64,000 nt of DNA from RBC074 sp964470555 (GTDB lineage: Bacteria; Acidobacteriota; Blastocatellia; RBC074): NCBI GenBank assembly GCA_964470555.1, contig CAYYDG010000011.1:1-64000 (forward strand). Direction: 5' to 3'. Within the stretch, counting starts at the first letter, position 1. Each line of letters opens with the position of its first letter. The notes under the pieces are model-generated. The model did not search any database. It saw only the letters and a program-made list of their open reading frames with translations, and was not told the origin of the DNA. Position numbers and translations under genes: made by a program. This document shows, piece after piece, positions 35,492-43,816 of this stretch.

Positions 35492-35506
35492 GCAATTCGT
35501 TTGCCA
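35492..35506 (-). promoter_or_regulatory. Sigma-54-type promoter upstream of the histidine kinase
   Basis: On the minus strand TGGCAAACGAATTGC has GG-N10-GC spacing and TTGCT at -12. The predicted start is near 35480, 13 bases before the ATG, with the AGGGGAAG site at its 5' end. A perfect palindrome CTACATCG-TTTT-CGATGTAG (35517-35536) lies just upstream and is a candidate regulator site. Confidence 0.6.
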
Positions 35507-35586
35507 GAATCATAAGCTACATCGTTTTCGATGTAGAGGAAGCAGCCGCCCGACTAAATCGCCGCATAAAACTTTGAAACAGGATG

Positions 35587-35684
35587 GGCAGGATTTTTCT
35601 CAGGATGAACAAGATTCAGGATTGGCTGGATCACTTCAATCGCTGTTGGTCATGTAAATCCTGCCGAAAATCTTGTTCATCCTG
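35587..35684. repeat. CAGGATG-type inverted repeat element
   Basis: GGCAGGATTT (35587-35596) pairs with 35656-35665 and CAGGATGAACAAGATT (35601-35616) pairs with 35669-35684, all perfect. The arms are interleaved rather than nested. Similar CAGGAT...AACAAGATT repeats are common in many bacterial genomes. It lies between the kinase promoter and the porin terminator. Confidence 0.65.
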
Positions 35685-35717
35685 TTTTGAAAAAAGTGTC
35701 TCAAAATTTAGACCGCA

Positions 35718-35753
35718 CAAAAAAAATAGCGGCGAGTCTTGGCGACCCGCCGC
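35718..35753 (-). terminator. Rho-independent terminator of the glnD-amt-glnK-porin cluster
   Basis: On the minus strand a 10-bp stem GCGGCGGGTC / GACTCGCCGC (one G-T pair) with a GCCAA loop is followed by TATTTTTTTT. It lies about 70 bases after the porin stop and closes the leftward nitrogen cluster. Confidence 0.88.
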
Positions 35754-35759
35754 GTTAAA

Positions 35760-35795
<36 letters not shown>

Positions 35796-35823
35796 TGTAA
35801 GAAATTGTTTTCTGCGCGACCGA

Positions 35824-37257
35824 TTACGGTTCGCGGTTGGTGAAAAAGTAGCTCACGCCGAAGGTGAAGGTGTTCTGATTGCTTTTTGCGATTCCAGCGT
35901 CGTTCGTGAAGAACTTCTGGTTTGAAAAATCGCGCCGGTATTCAAACCGCGTAATCAGATTGTTGACCAACTTCACTTCCTGCGTCAGCGTGATGTCTTT
36001 GACGGTTTGCGCCGTTCCGGTCCTCAGCCCGTCCTTGTCATTGAACACTTCAAAGCGCGGCGAAAACGCCAGCTTGTTCGTGAAGGCGTATTTGAAATAA
36101 GCCGCGCCGCCAGACCATTTGCCGCGGTTGCCGAAATTGTCGCCGTCCGAACCAAAGACGAAATTGCCCAGCAACGTCAGTTTGTCATTGACGTAAACCG
36201 TGGCCACCGTGTCGGCGACGTGCCGCCAATTGTCTTGCGCCGAAATATCCGGCACGTTGGCCAGTGGAGCTTCCGGCCCAGCCAGATAGGTTTGCGTCAA
36301 GGCGAATTTCTTCGTCGGCGTCAGCCCAAGCTGGAAGCCAACGGTTTTGCCGGCGTTTCCGCCAACGTTGTTTTCAAACAGATTGTCCCAACCGTTGAAC
36401 AGAAAACCGGACAAGGCGACTTTGTCATTGAAGGCATACTTGGCGCGAAGCCCGGCGTGGTAATACGGGCCAAAGGCAAACAGCCAGCCGCGCGTATAAT
36501 TGAAGTTGTCTTTGGTCTCGATGACTTCGGCTCCAACCGGCGTGTAAAACTTGCCGAAATCAACCGTCAGCCCGCTGCCGATGGGGGCGACGTAACTGGC
36601 ATAAGCTTGCAGCACGTGTTTGGTTGCGTCATTGCGACCGGAATCACTGACGGAAATGATGCGGTCAACCGTTTCCCCCAGTCCCAGATCAACACGAAAG
36701 CCAAGCGGATCATCTTTCGAATTCGCCTTGTTCAACGTCAGCTTGGCCAATTGCAAACTGAACGCATTGTGGCGAACATCGAACGCGCGGCCTTGCGTGA
36801 ACATATCCACCTTGTTGTTGTTGTAGGTGTAATACCCGTCCACGATGCCGCTGACTTCAACGTCGCGGAAAAATTTCAACACCCCTTCGTTCTTCTTGGC
36901 ATCGTCCTGAATGGCGGCGATTTCTTTTTTGATTTCGGCGACTTCGACGGCTTTGGCAACGGCAACGTTGTCATTCGCGGGTTTGGCCGGCTCGTCCAAC
37001 CTGGCCAATCGAGCTTCCAACTGGCGAATGCGCTCTTCCAGCGCTTCGATGGTTTTGGCCAATTCGTCCGCAGCGGATTTGGCGACGGCCTTTGTCGCCG
37101 CTTTGGATGTCGAATCGTTGGTCGTCCCCGAATCGTTTAATCCGGTTTGGCTGCCAGTTTGGCTGAAAGCCACGACGGTCAAACTCATTGTCAGCATCAT
37201 GGCCAACATCGCCAGGTGTGCCCGCATGCGGGTCAATAAAAAAGGTTTTGAGAGCAT
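35824..37257 (-). CDS. Outer-membrane beta-barrel porin (OmpL/bbp2-like)
   Basis: A 477-residue exported protein. A signal peptide is followed by a coiled-coil segment rich in Lys, Glu and Leu (about residues 55-120, LAKTIEALEERIRQLEARLA) and then a long beta-barrel starting VSGIVDGYYTYNNNK and ending in an aromatic F near the C terminus (TFGVSYFFTNREP). This layout fits the OmpL-like beta-barrel porin-2 family (DUF1597). It ends the glnD-amt-glnK cluster, so it may admit ammonium or other nitrogen solutes through the outer membrane. The coiled coil probably anchors it to peptidoglycan. Confidence 0.75.
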   Translation of the reverse strand: MLSKPFLLTRMRAHLAMLAMMLTMSLTVVAFSQTGSQTGLNDSGTTNDSTSKAATKAVAKSAADELAKTIEALEERIRQLEARLARLDEPAKPANDNVAVAKAVEVAEIKKEIAAIQDDAKKNEGVLKFFRDVEVSGIVDGYYTYNNNKVDMFTQGRAFDVRHNAFSLQLAKLTLNKANSKDDPLGFRVDLGLGETVDRIISVSDSGRNDATKHVLQAYASYVAPIGSGLTVDFGKFYTPVGAEVIETKDNFNYTRGWLFAFGPYYHAGLRAKYAFNDKVALSGFLFNGWDNLFENNVGGNAGKTVGFQLGLTPTKKFALTQTYLAGPEAPLANVPDISAQDNWRHVADTVATVYVNDKLTLLGNFVFGSDGDNFGNRGKWSGGAAYFKYAFTNKLAFSPRFEVFNDKDGLRTGTAQTVKDITLTQEVKLVNNLITRFEYRRDFSNQKFFTNDAGIAKSNQNTFTFGVSYFFTNREP

Positions 37258-37392
37258 TGCTTTTCTCCTAGAGTGTTGATCTGGTCTGCGAAGGCCATCA
37301 ACAGAGCAATGCTTGCACGCGCATCATCGCGCGACTTAAACTCCGTTTACGGCCACGCAGTCTCTTTCACAGGTGGTTGCGTGGTTCGAATC

Positions 37393-37443
37393 GGGCTGTA
37401 GCGCAGACGATGTTGCAGCATCGTCACAACCGCGTTACAGCCC
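37393..37443. repeat. Long hairpin between glnK and the porin gene
   Basis: A 12-bp outer stem (37393-37404 with 37432-37443, one G-T pair) encloses a 7-bp inner stem (37406-37412 with 37419-37425). It lies in the middle of the gap in the shared leftward transcript and could stabilise the upstream or downstream message or partly terminate it. No T-run follows it. Confidence 0.5.
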
Positions 37444-37460
37444 CCATGTTTTTTCAAATC

Positions 37461-37799
37461 TCAGACAGCGTTGACGCCGTGTTCGCCAGTGCGAATGCGA
37501 ATCGCTTCTTCAACCGGGAAGACGAAAATTTTGCCGTCGCCGAATTTGCCGGTTCGCGCGGCTTTGATAATTGCCTCAATCGCGCCTTCGACGATTTCGT
37601 CATCCACAATGACTTCGACTTTGAGCTTGGGAACGAATTCAACTTTGTACTCGCTGCCTCTGTACACTTCGGTGTGACCTTTCTGGCGTCCGAAGCCGCG
37701 AATCTCGCTGAGCGTCATTCCCTGAACTCCCAACGCCTGCAAGGAATCCTTGACGGCTTCCAGCAGATGCGGACGAATGATTGCTTCTATCTTTTTCAT
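37461..37799 (-). CDS. glnK: PII nitrogen-regulatory protein
   Basis: A 112-residue PII protein. Residues KKIEAIIRPH, GMTLSEIRGFGRQKG and the T-loop YRGSEYKVEF match the GlnB/GlnK family, with the uridylylated Tyr exactly at position 51. It senses 2-oxoglutarate and ATP/ADP and controls the ammonium channel and other nitrogen enzymes. The ATG at 37799 follows AAAAGGAAAC. It is 73 bases downstream of amt and in the same operon as glnD, its modifying enzyme. Confidence 0.93.
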   Translation of the reverse strand: MKKIEAIIRPHLLEAVKDSLQALGVQGMTLSEIRGFGRQKGHTEVYRGSEYKVEFVPKLKVEVIVDDEIVEGAIEAIIKAARTGKFGDGKIFVFPVEEAIRIRTGEHGVNAV

Positions 37800-37872
37800 A
37801 GGTGTGTTTCCTTTTTTATGCAGGTTGCGGAAAGTGGCACGGCCTGACCGTCGCCACAATTCCGCAAGCGGA

Positions 37873-39369
37873 TTATTTTTCCAGCGCTTCGGCGGCCATC
37901 AAGATGGAATCGTTGAACGAATTGCCGCTCATGCCGAAACCGCCAGCCGAAACCAGATCGGCGTCCAGATTGTACCCTTCTTCGCCGTGCTGGGTGATGT
38001 CCAATCCCTGCATTTCGTCTTCGCCGCTGACACGAACTCCGACAACCAGATCAACGACTTTCAGAATGATGTATGACCCCACGCAACCGAGCACGATTGC
38101 GATGGCAGCGCCGATCAATTGATTCAGCACCTGACCTGGATTGCCTTCCAGCAAACCGCTGGGAGTGACCGCGCCACTCGCGTCCTTGAACACGGCATTG
38201 ACTGCGCTGTTGGCGAAAACTCCGGTCAACAGAGCGCCGGTCAATCCGCCGATGCCGTGAACGCCAAAAGCGTCGAGCGAATCGTCATAACCGAGTCGCT
38301 TCTTCAATTCCGTCACCGCGAAGTAACACACCACACCCGCGATGAATCCAACCGCCAACGCCGACATCGGCGTGACAAATCCCGCCGCTGGAGTGATACC
38401 GACCAAACCGGCCACTGCGCCCGAAATGCCGCCGAGTGCAGTCGGTTTGCCTTGTCGCAGCCATTCAATCACCAGCCAGCCAATCGCCGCTGCCGCCGCG
38501 CCGAAATGAGTGGTGACGAATGCGTTCGACGCCAGCGAACCGGCAGCCAGAGCGCTGCCCGCATTGAAGCCGAACCAGCCGACCCACAGCAGACAAGCTC
38601 CGACCACGCTCAACACCAGATTGTGCGGAGCGAAAGGCGTTTTCGGATAACCGGCGCGTTTGCCCAGATACAGCGCGCAAATCAAGGCTGAAAAACCGGA
38701 TGAAATGTGAACGACCGTGCCGCCGGCGAAATCCAGCGCCGGAACCGTGCCGCCCAGAAAGGCATTCAGAAATCCTCCGTCGCCCCAAACCATGTGCGCC
38801 AGCGGGAAATACACGATCACAGCCCACAGCGAGCAAAACAGCAGCATCGCTGAAAACTTCATGCGTTCGGCAAAAGCTCCGGTGATGAGCGCCGGAGTGA
38901 TGATGGCGAACATCAACTGGAACACCATGAACGTCTGCGCGGGAACGGTCCCGGCATAAGCCGACGGTTCGGCGCCGACGCCCTTCAAAAACAGAAAGTC
39001 GAATCCGCCGATGAATGGCGAGCCTTTGGCAAAAGCCAGGCTGTATCCGAACACAGCCCAGATGACTGTAATGACGGCCATCATGATGAAGCTCTGCATA
39101 ATCGTGGACAGCACGTTCTTCCTGCGAACCAGTCCTCCGTAAAACAGCGCCAGACCGGGACCGGTCATCATCAAAACCAGCGCCGCGCAAACCAGCAACC
39201 AGGCATTGTCGCCTGCGGTTTGAGCAGCTTTGACGGCGGTTTCGGCGGCGGCCAGTCGTTCTTCGACCGTGGGCGTTTGAGCCAAAGCCGATAACGTCAT
39301 TGCAATTAAGCCGAACGGCAAGACCGCGAGTTTTGTGAGCAAACTTCCCAGTTTCTGTAGTGGTGTCAT
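37873..39369 (-). CDS. amt: Ammonium transporter
   Basis: A 498-residue Amt/Rh channel with a signal-like N-terminal segment (to about residue 30, ALAQT) and eleven transmembrane helices. Hallmark blocks include FYGGLVRRKNVLST, WAVIVYFPLAHMVWG, DFAGGTVVHISSG and FGVHGIGG, which hold the conserved histidine pair that lines the pore. It carries ammonium across the inner membrane. It overlaps glnD by four bases (ATGA) and precedes glnK, the channel's regulator. Confidence 0.95.
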   Translation of the reverse strand: MTPLQKLGSLLTKLAVLPFGLIAMTLSALAQTPTVEERLAAAETAVKAAQTAGDNAWLLVCAALVLMMTGPGLALFYGGLVRRKNVLSTIMQSFIMMAVITVIWAVFGYSLAFAKGSPFIGGFDFLFLKGVGAEPSAYAGTVPAQTFMVFQLMFAIITPALITGAFAERMKFSAMLLFCSLWAVIVYFPLAHMVWGDGGFLNAFLGGTVPALDFAGGTVVHISSGFSALICALYLGKRAGYPKTPFAPHNLVLSVVGACLLWVGWFGFNAGSALAAGSLASNAFVTTHFGAAAAAIGWLVIEWLRQGKPTALGGISGAVAGLVGITPAAGFVTPMSALAVGFIAGVVCYFAVTELKKRLGYDDSLDAFGVHGIGGLTGALLTGVFANSAVNAVFKDASGAVTPSGLLEGNPGQVLNQLIGAAIAIVLGCVGSYIILKVVDLVVGVRVSGEDEMQGLDITQHGEEGYNLDADLVSAGGFGMSGNSFNDSILMAAEALEK

Positions 39370-42122
39370 GATCTTGTTTCTTCCTTCGCGTTTTGATCGT
39401 TGAGAGCAAGACGAAGCGCGTCTTCGACAACCGGCAAACCATCGTCTGCCAATTTTTCTCCCGCCGCGTTCGTCACGTAAAAAATATCCAGCGCAAGATG
39501 CTTTTCAGTCGCCACCTTTGCGAACACTATGTCCAGGTTGAGAGCCGCCAACGTCCCGGCGATTTTGTAAGCCAGTCCGGGACGATCTTCGGCCATCACT
39601 TCCAGAATCGTGCTCTTGTTTGATGAATAATTATCCCAGCTAAAGCGTGTTGGCGCGGCTTTGAGCATCTTGCGCCTTGAGGAAAACTTCGAGCTTGTTT
39701 GTGCGCGCAACCGTTTTTCAACAGCAGCGGCAACATCAACGTCGCCGCTCAGCGCGCGTTTCAACGCCAGATCAATCTGTTCCCAGCGAGCCGGATCGTT
39801 GATCGGTTCGCCCGCTGAATCGCGGACTTTGAATGTGTCAATCGCTACGCCATCGGCGCGCGTGTTCAATTGCACGCTCAGAATATTGACTCCCTGAGCC
39901 GTCAGGGTTCCGGCAACGGCGGCGAACAATCCGCGACGATTGCGCGCGGCCAGGTGTAAATCCGTGCAGCGCGTTTGCGTGTTCACACGCCAACCGGTTT
40001 TGATCAGCCGCGAATTCAACGACGCAGCCAATCGAACGTGTTCGATGATCGTCGGCGGCGGCGTGACGCGCGCGTAATCGTCGGGCATCAATTTGAAATG
40101 GCGCCGAACTTCATCCGAATCCACTTCGCTGCTGAGCATGCGCGCGATGCGCTGGCGCAACGGTTCGGCTTCGTTTTCTCCCTCTTCTTCAGGCAGCAAA
40201 ACGGCGCGCGCCTTGGTGTAAAGCTCCCAGATCAACGTGTCTTTCCATTCGTTCCACACGCCAGGCCCCACGCCATGAATGTCGCCGTAAGTCAGCAGAC
40301 AAAGCAGATTCAGATTTTCAACAGTCCCCATTTGCGCGGCGAAATCATGAATGACTTTTTCGTCGCTTAAATCGCGGCGCTGCGCAATGTGAGACATTGT
40401 CAAATGATGGCGAACCAGAAACACCACCTGTTCGGCCATCTTGTCTTCAAACTGCAACCGCGAACAGAGCCGTTTGGCGATTTCAATTCCCTTTTCGGTA
40501 TGTCCGCCGCCCAGCCCCTTGCCTATGTCGTGCATCAGCAAGCCCAGATGCAAAACCGCAAGATCAGAAATCTGGTCGTACACATTGCGATACCGTTCCA
40601 GCAATTTGCCACGCGAATTGGCCAGTTCATCCAACGCTTCAATCGTTCGCAGCGTGTGTTCGTCCACGGTGAAGCGGTGATACAAATCGTGCTGCACCAG
40701 ACAGGTCACGCGGGCGATTTCCGGCAGATATTTGCCGAGAAAATCCAGGTCGTGCATCAACCGCAATCCGGCTGCGACTCGCCCCTTTGCGCGAAGCATT
40801 TTCAAAAAACTGTCTCGGGCTTCGGGCGACGTTCGGAACGCCTTGTTCACATTGGGCAGCGATTCCTGCACTACTTCCTGCAACTGCGAACTGAGCCGTG
40901 CGCCTGTCGCCTGCGAATAACTGAACGCCAGCATCATTCGCTGCCCGTCCAGCTTGTCGCCGGTTTCCGCCAGATCAATTTCGCCGTCGCGCATGACAAA
41001 CCCGCCCGTGGCCGCAGCGGATTTGACCGCTGAACGTGCGCGCGAAAACCAGCTTTTCTTTTGCTGTTTCTGGGCAGCGCGTTGCAGATAACTTTCCGTC
41101 AACCGATGCAGTCTGCGCGCATGAAGGTAATAATCCCGCATGAATAATTCCGACGCGCGCTGTTGAGCCGTGTCCGTGTATCGCAAATTGAGCGCGACCT
41201 GTTGTTGCAAATCCAGCGACAGCAAATCGCTTTTGCGATTGGTCAGAAAATGAATCTCGTTCCGAACACGGAGCAAAAAATCGTAGGCGGCATTGATCGC
41301 CTTGGCGTCGCGCTCCGTGACCACTTCGCGTTCCGTCAGCCCCGTGACCGTAATCACTCCAAAGGCCGTGCGCGAAGCCCAAATCAATTCGTGCAAATCG
41401 CGCAAACCGCCCGCCGTTTCCTTGACGTTAGGTTCCTGAACGCAAACCGCATCGCCGAATTTGCCGTACCTCGTCAGCCGCTCCACCAGCAATTCATCCA
41501 GTAATTCCCGTTTTTTTTTATCGAAAATTTCGTCATCCAATCGATCGGACAATTCTTCAAACAACTCTTCGTTGCCCCACAACAACCGCGCTTCGATCAT
41601 CGAATTGCGCGAAACGACATCGTCTTTGGCGGTGGACAAACATTCGGCCATCGAACGCACGCTGTGACCGACGTTGAATCCAACATCCCACAGCGAATAC
41701 AGAATCGCTTCGCTGAGTTTGGCTGCGCGGTCGGCGTCGCGACGACCTTTGTGCAAAAACATCACGTCAATGTCGGATTGCGGCGAAAGCTCCTGCCGCC
41801 CGTAACCGCCCAGCGCGATGACGGCAAAACTTTCGGCATCCACTTCGCCGTTCAACCGCTCTTCAATCGCCAGCCGGACAATCCGCTGAATCAGCAAATC
41901 CACCACCAGCGAACGCGCGGCAACAATCTGCGAACCGCTGATTCCGTACCGATGCCGCAACTGCAATCGCTGCGTTTCACTTTTCAAAAACTTTTTCAAC
42001 GCGCTCAACCGATCAACCGAAGTGGGCTGCTTCTCAATTCGCCGCAACTTTTCCGTTGCGTGCTGTTCGATTGTCGCAAGGTTGATCAACATTTCGTTTG
42101 GACTCGCCGCCAGATAGTGCAA
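39366..42122 (-). CDS. glnD: [Protein-PII] uridylyltransferase / uridylyl-removing enzyme
   Basis: A 918-residue bifunctional nitrogen sensor. The nucleotidyltransferase domain has LGGYGRQELSPQSDIDVMFLH, the HD domain has LLMHDIGKGLGGGHTEKG, and two ACT domains follow near the C terminus (GLFAAVAGTLTAQGVNILS and GLAYKIAGTLAALNLD). It uridylylates PII when glutamine is low and removes the group when it is high. It is translationally coupled to amt (ATGA). The start is uncertain: TTG at 42122 has GGAGG 13 bases upstream, and an ATG at 42092 lacks one. Confidence 0.92.
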   Translation of the reverse strand: MHYLAASPNEMLINLATIEQHATEKLRRIEKQPTSVDRLSALKKFLKSETQRLQLRHRYGISGSQIVAARSLVVDLLIQRIVRLAIEERLNGEVDAESFAVIALGGYGRQELSPQSDIDVMFLHKGRRDADRAAKLSEAILYSLWDVGFNVGHSVRSMAECLSTAKDDVVSRNSMIEARLLWGNEELFEELSDRLDDEIFDKKKRELLDELLVERLTRYGKFGDAVCVQEPNVKETAGGLRDLHELIWASRTAFGVITVTGLTEREVVTERDAKAINAAYDFLLRVRNEIHFLTNRKSDLLSLDLQQQVALNLRYTDTAQQRASELFMRDYYLHARRLHRLTESYLQRAAQKQQKKSWFSRARSAVKSAAATGGFVMRDGEIDLAETGDKLDGQRMMLAFSYSQATGARLSSQLQEVVQESLPNVNKAFRTSPEARDSFLKMLRAKGRVAAGLRLMHDLDFLGKYLPEIARVTCLVQHDLYHRFTVDEHTLRTIEALDELANSRGKLLERYRNVYDQISDLAVLHLGLLMHDIGKGLGGGHTEKGIEIAKRLCSRLQFEDKMAEQVVFLVRHHLTMSHIAQRRDLSDEKVIHDFAAQMGTVENLNLLCLLTYGDIHGVGPGVWNEWKDTLIWELYTKARAVLLPEEEGENEAEPLRQRIARMLSSEVDSDEVRRHFKLMPDDYARVTPPPTIIEHVRLAASLNSRLIKTGWRVNTQTRCTDLHLAARNRRGLFAAVAGTLTAQGVNILSVQLNTRADGVAIDTFKVRDSAGEPINDPARWEQIDLALKRALSGDVDVAAAVEKRLRAQTSSKFSSRRKMLKAAPTRFSWDNYSSNKSTILEVMAEDRPGLAYKIAGTLAALNLDIVFAKVATEKHLALDIFYVTNAAGEKLADDGLPVVEDALRLALNDQNAKEETRS

Positions 42123-42534
42123 TGACGATGCCAGACCTCCGAGAAGTCAGGGCAAGCGATCTTAACTGGCGTGTTTATTGGAGATTCTCTGTTTGAGAGA
42201 TTTCAGACGGGAAACTTGGTCTAACCAGAAAGATAACAATTCTGTCGGACGGGGCATTCGTAAAAACAATTTTGTAGAGTCGTGAATTGCGACTCGATGG
42301 CAGCAACCGCCTGTCGCAGTGAATTGAGCAAGCCTGATACAACAAAAGTTTTCTTCAAGGTTGATTTACCCAGGCTTTAGATGGTTCGCGCCCTCCAGCG
42401 CCCATTCATAAGACTGTTTTTCTTCCATACCCCGCTTCTTTCGGGGCAATCAAGAGCAACATTTTTGTCATCACATCAAAGCGCGCCAACATTTATGTCT
42501 GGCAAAACAAAACCAGATTCTGATGGGGAATTGC
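42123..42534. other. Region without a recognised gene
   Basis: About 410 bases between glnD and dinB, both leftward. A small stem CCCCG-7 bases-CGGGG lies around 42430-42447 but lacks a T-run on the minus strand. No coding frame looks convincing. It should hold the promoter of the glnD operon; I did not find a sigma-54 match there. Confidence 0.35.
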
Positions 42535-43011
42535 TTATGCCCAATTGCCAAGAGCTTTTCGCATCTGAACAATCTGGCCATGGTGGTAGGCATTGTGATC
42601 GGCAACCAGCAGAATTTCGCGCAAATACGTGTGCCCGTTTTCGCCGTGCGGAATTTCCGCAGTCAAATCCACGTTCGGGTTTTGCACCAGTTGAATGACT
42701 TCTTCGAGGTCGGCAAAAAATGCGGCGACCGACGCATTCCACATTTCTTCCGTCAAGACTTCTGTCGCCTTGGGCCAATAGCCTTCAGGAAACGGCGGCG
42801 AAACCCAGTTCGGATCGAGCGTGTACCGCAAAATGTCTTCCTGCGCCAATCGCATGTGTTCGAACTCTTCCCAGATGGAATGCTCGATCCCCACTGGTCG
42901 CACATTTCGCAATTCTGGCTTCAGACCATCCAGGGCTTGCTTTGCTGTAGCGTGCGCTTGGCCGCCTCGCAACAGATTGACCAATTGTTCTCGCAAAACT
43001 AAATCGTCCAC
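42535..43011 (-). CDS. DinB family protein
   Basis: A 158-residue four-helix-bundle protein of the DinB/YfiT superfamily. The C-terminal VADHNAYHHGQIVQM gives two or more of the conserved histidines, and a third histidine lies near the N-terminal EHSIWEEFEHMR. The metal site suggests a thiol transferase or unknown hydrolase. The start is GTG at 43011, with AAGGAG exactly placed upstream; earlier frames do not have the family sequence. A truncated, nearly identical copy of its first half lies at 45047-45274. Confidence 0.82.
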   Translation of the reverse strand: MDDLVLREQLVNLLRGGQAHATAKQALDGLKPELRNVRPVGIEHSIWEEFEHMRLAQEDILRYTLDPNWVSPPFPEGYWPKATEVLTEEMWNASVAAFFADLEEVIQLVQNPNVDLTAEIPHGENGHTYLREILLVADHNAYHHGQIVQMRKALGNWA

Positions 43012-43070
43012 CTCTCTCCTTAAATGCGCCTCCAAGCTGGGGAAAACATCCAAACATTTTCTATTCTGGT

Positions 43071-43580
43071 TTAATCTGGCATGTATCCCAACGCATAGCT
43101 GATTGTCACGACCACTCCAACAAGCAATAGGATCACCAACATGATTACCATTGCCTTTCTCCACCTCCACCATCCCAGGCGGTTGCGCTGGCGACTGATG
43201 TTCGGGGTTTGCTCAACAGAAGAATCATCCAATTTGATTCGAGTCGAGTTCAGTTTTTCCACCTGCCGCACGGGCGCAATAAAGCGGTAGCCGCTCTTTG
43301 GCACGGTCTCGACGAACCGTTCACCATTCACACAAAGCGTTTTTCTCAGGATCGAAACGTTGTTGGCAAGATTGGCCTCTGTAACGATCACATCGGGCCA
43401 GATCAATTGCATCAGTTCGTCTTTTTCCAGAAGGTGTCCCTGGTGTTCGACCAGCACGCACAGCAAATCGAAGACTTTGGGCTGAAGTGGAACGGCTATA
43501 TCGCCACGCAACAACTGACGCTCAGCGACATCCAACCTGTAATGGTCGAACTCGTAAATGACGTTTGGCTGAAGGCTCAT
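43071..43580 (-). CDS. Membrane-anchored winged-helix transcriptional regulator
   Basis: A 169-residue protein with an N-terminal OmpR-type winged helix (YEFDHYRLDVAERQLLRG ... LANNVSILRKTL ... VPKSGYRFIAP, residues 8-110), then a linker and one transmembrane helix (about 145-165). There is no receiver domain. This is the layout of CadC/ToxR-like regulators, but the extracytoplasmic sensor part is almost absent. The start is the ATG at 43580. It is divergent from a TPR protein gene, which is its most likely partner or target. Confidence 0.8.
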   Translation of the reverse strand: MSLQPNVIYEFDHYRLDVAERQLLRGDIAVPLQPKVFDLLCVLVEHQGHLLEKDELMQLIWPDVIVTEANLANNVSILRKTLCVNGERFVETVPKSGYRFIAPVRQVEKLNSTRIKLDDSSVEQTPNISRQRNRLGWWRWRKAMVIMLVILLLVGVVVTISYALGYMPD

Positions 43581-43816
43581 AACTACTCCATTTAAGGTTA
43601 AAGAGCACTTTCCTAGAATTTCCCTAGAAAAAACTTGGTGTGCTCTGAAGACTTTGCCACGGGGCTGAAAGTATTTTCCGCAGCCGAATGAGCCGATAAA
43701 AGATGATAGCTGATACCGGCGCATTTTATGACAGGTGTGTGGCCGAAACAATAAGGACACACCCTGTCTGAGCCAACATCCGCATATTTTTTGTGACACC
43801 ACAAGAAGGAGAATCC

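Noticed and set aside
42425..42450. Terminator after glnD promoter region
   Set aside because: The CCCCG/CGGGG stem is only five pairs and lacks a T-run.
37800..42534. Sigma-54 promoter for the nitrogen cluster
   Set aside because: TGGCACGG at about 37831-37840 lacks the GC at the right distance, and the gap upstream of glnD has no GG-N10-GC match with TTGC.
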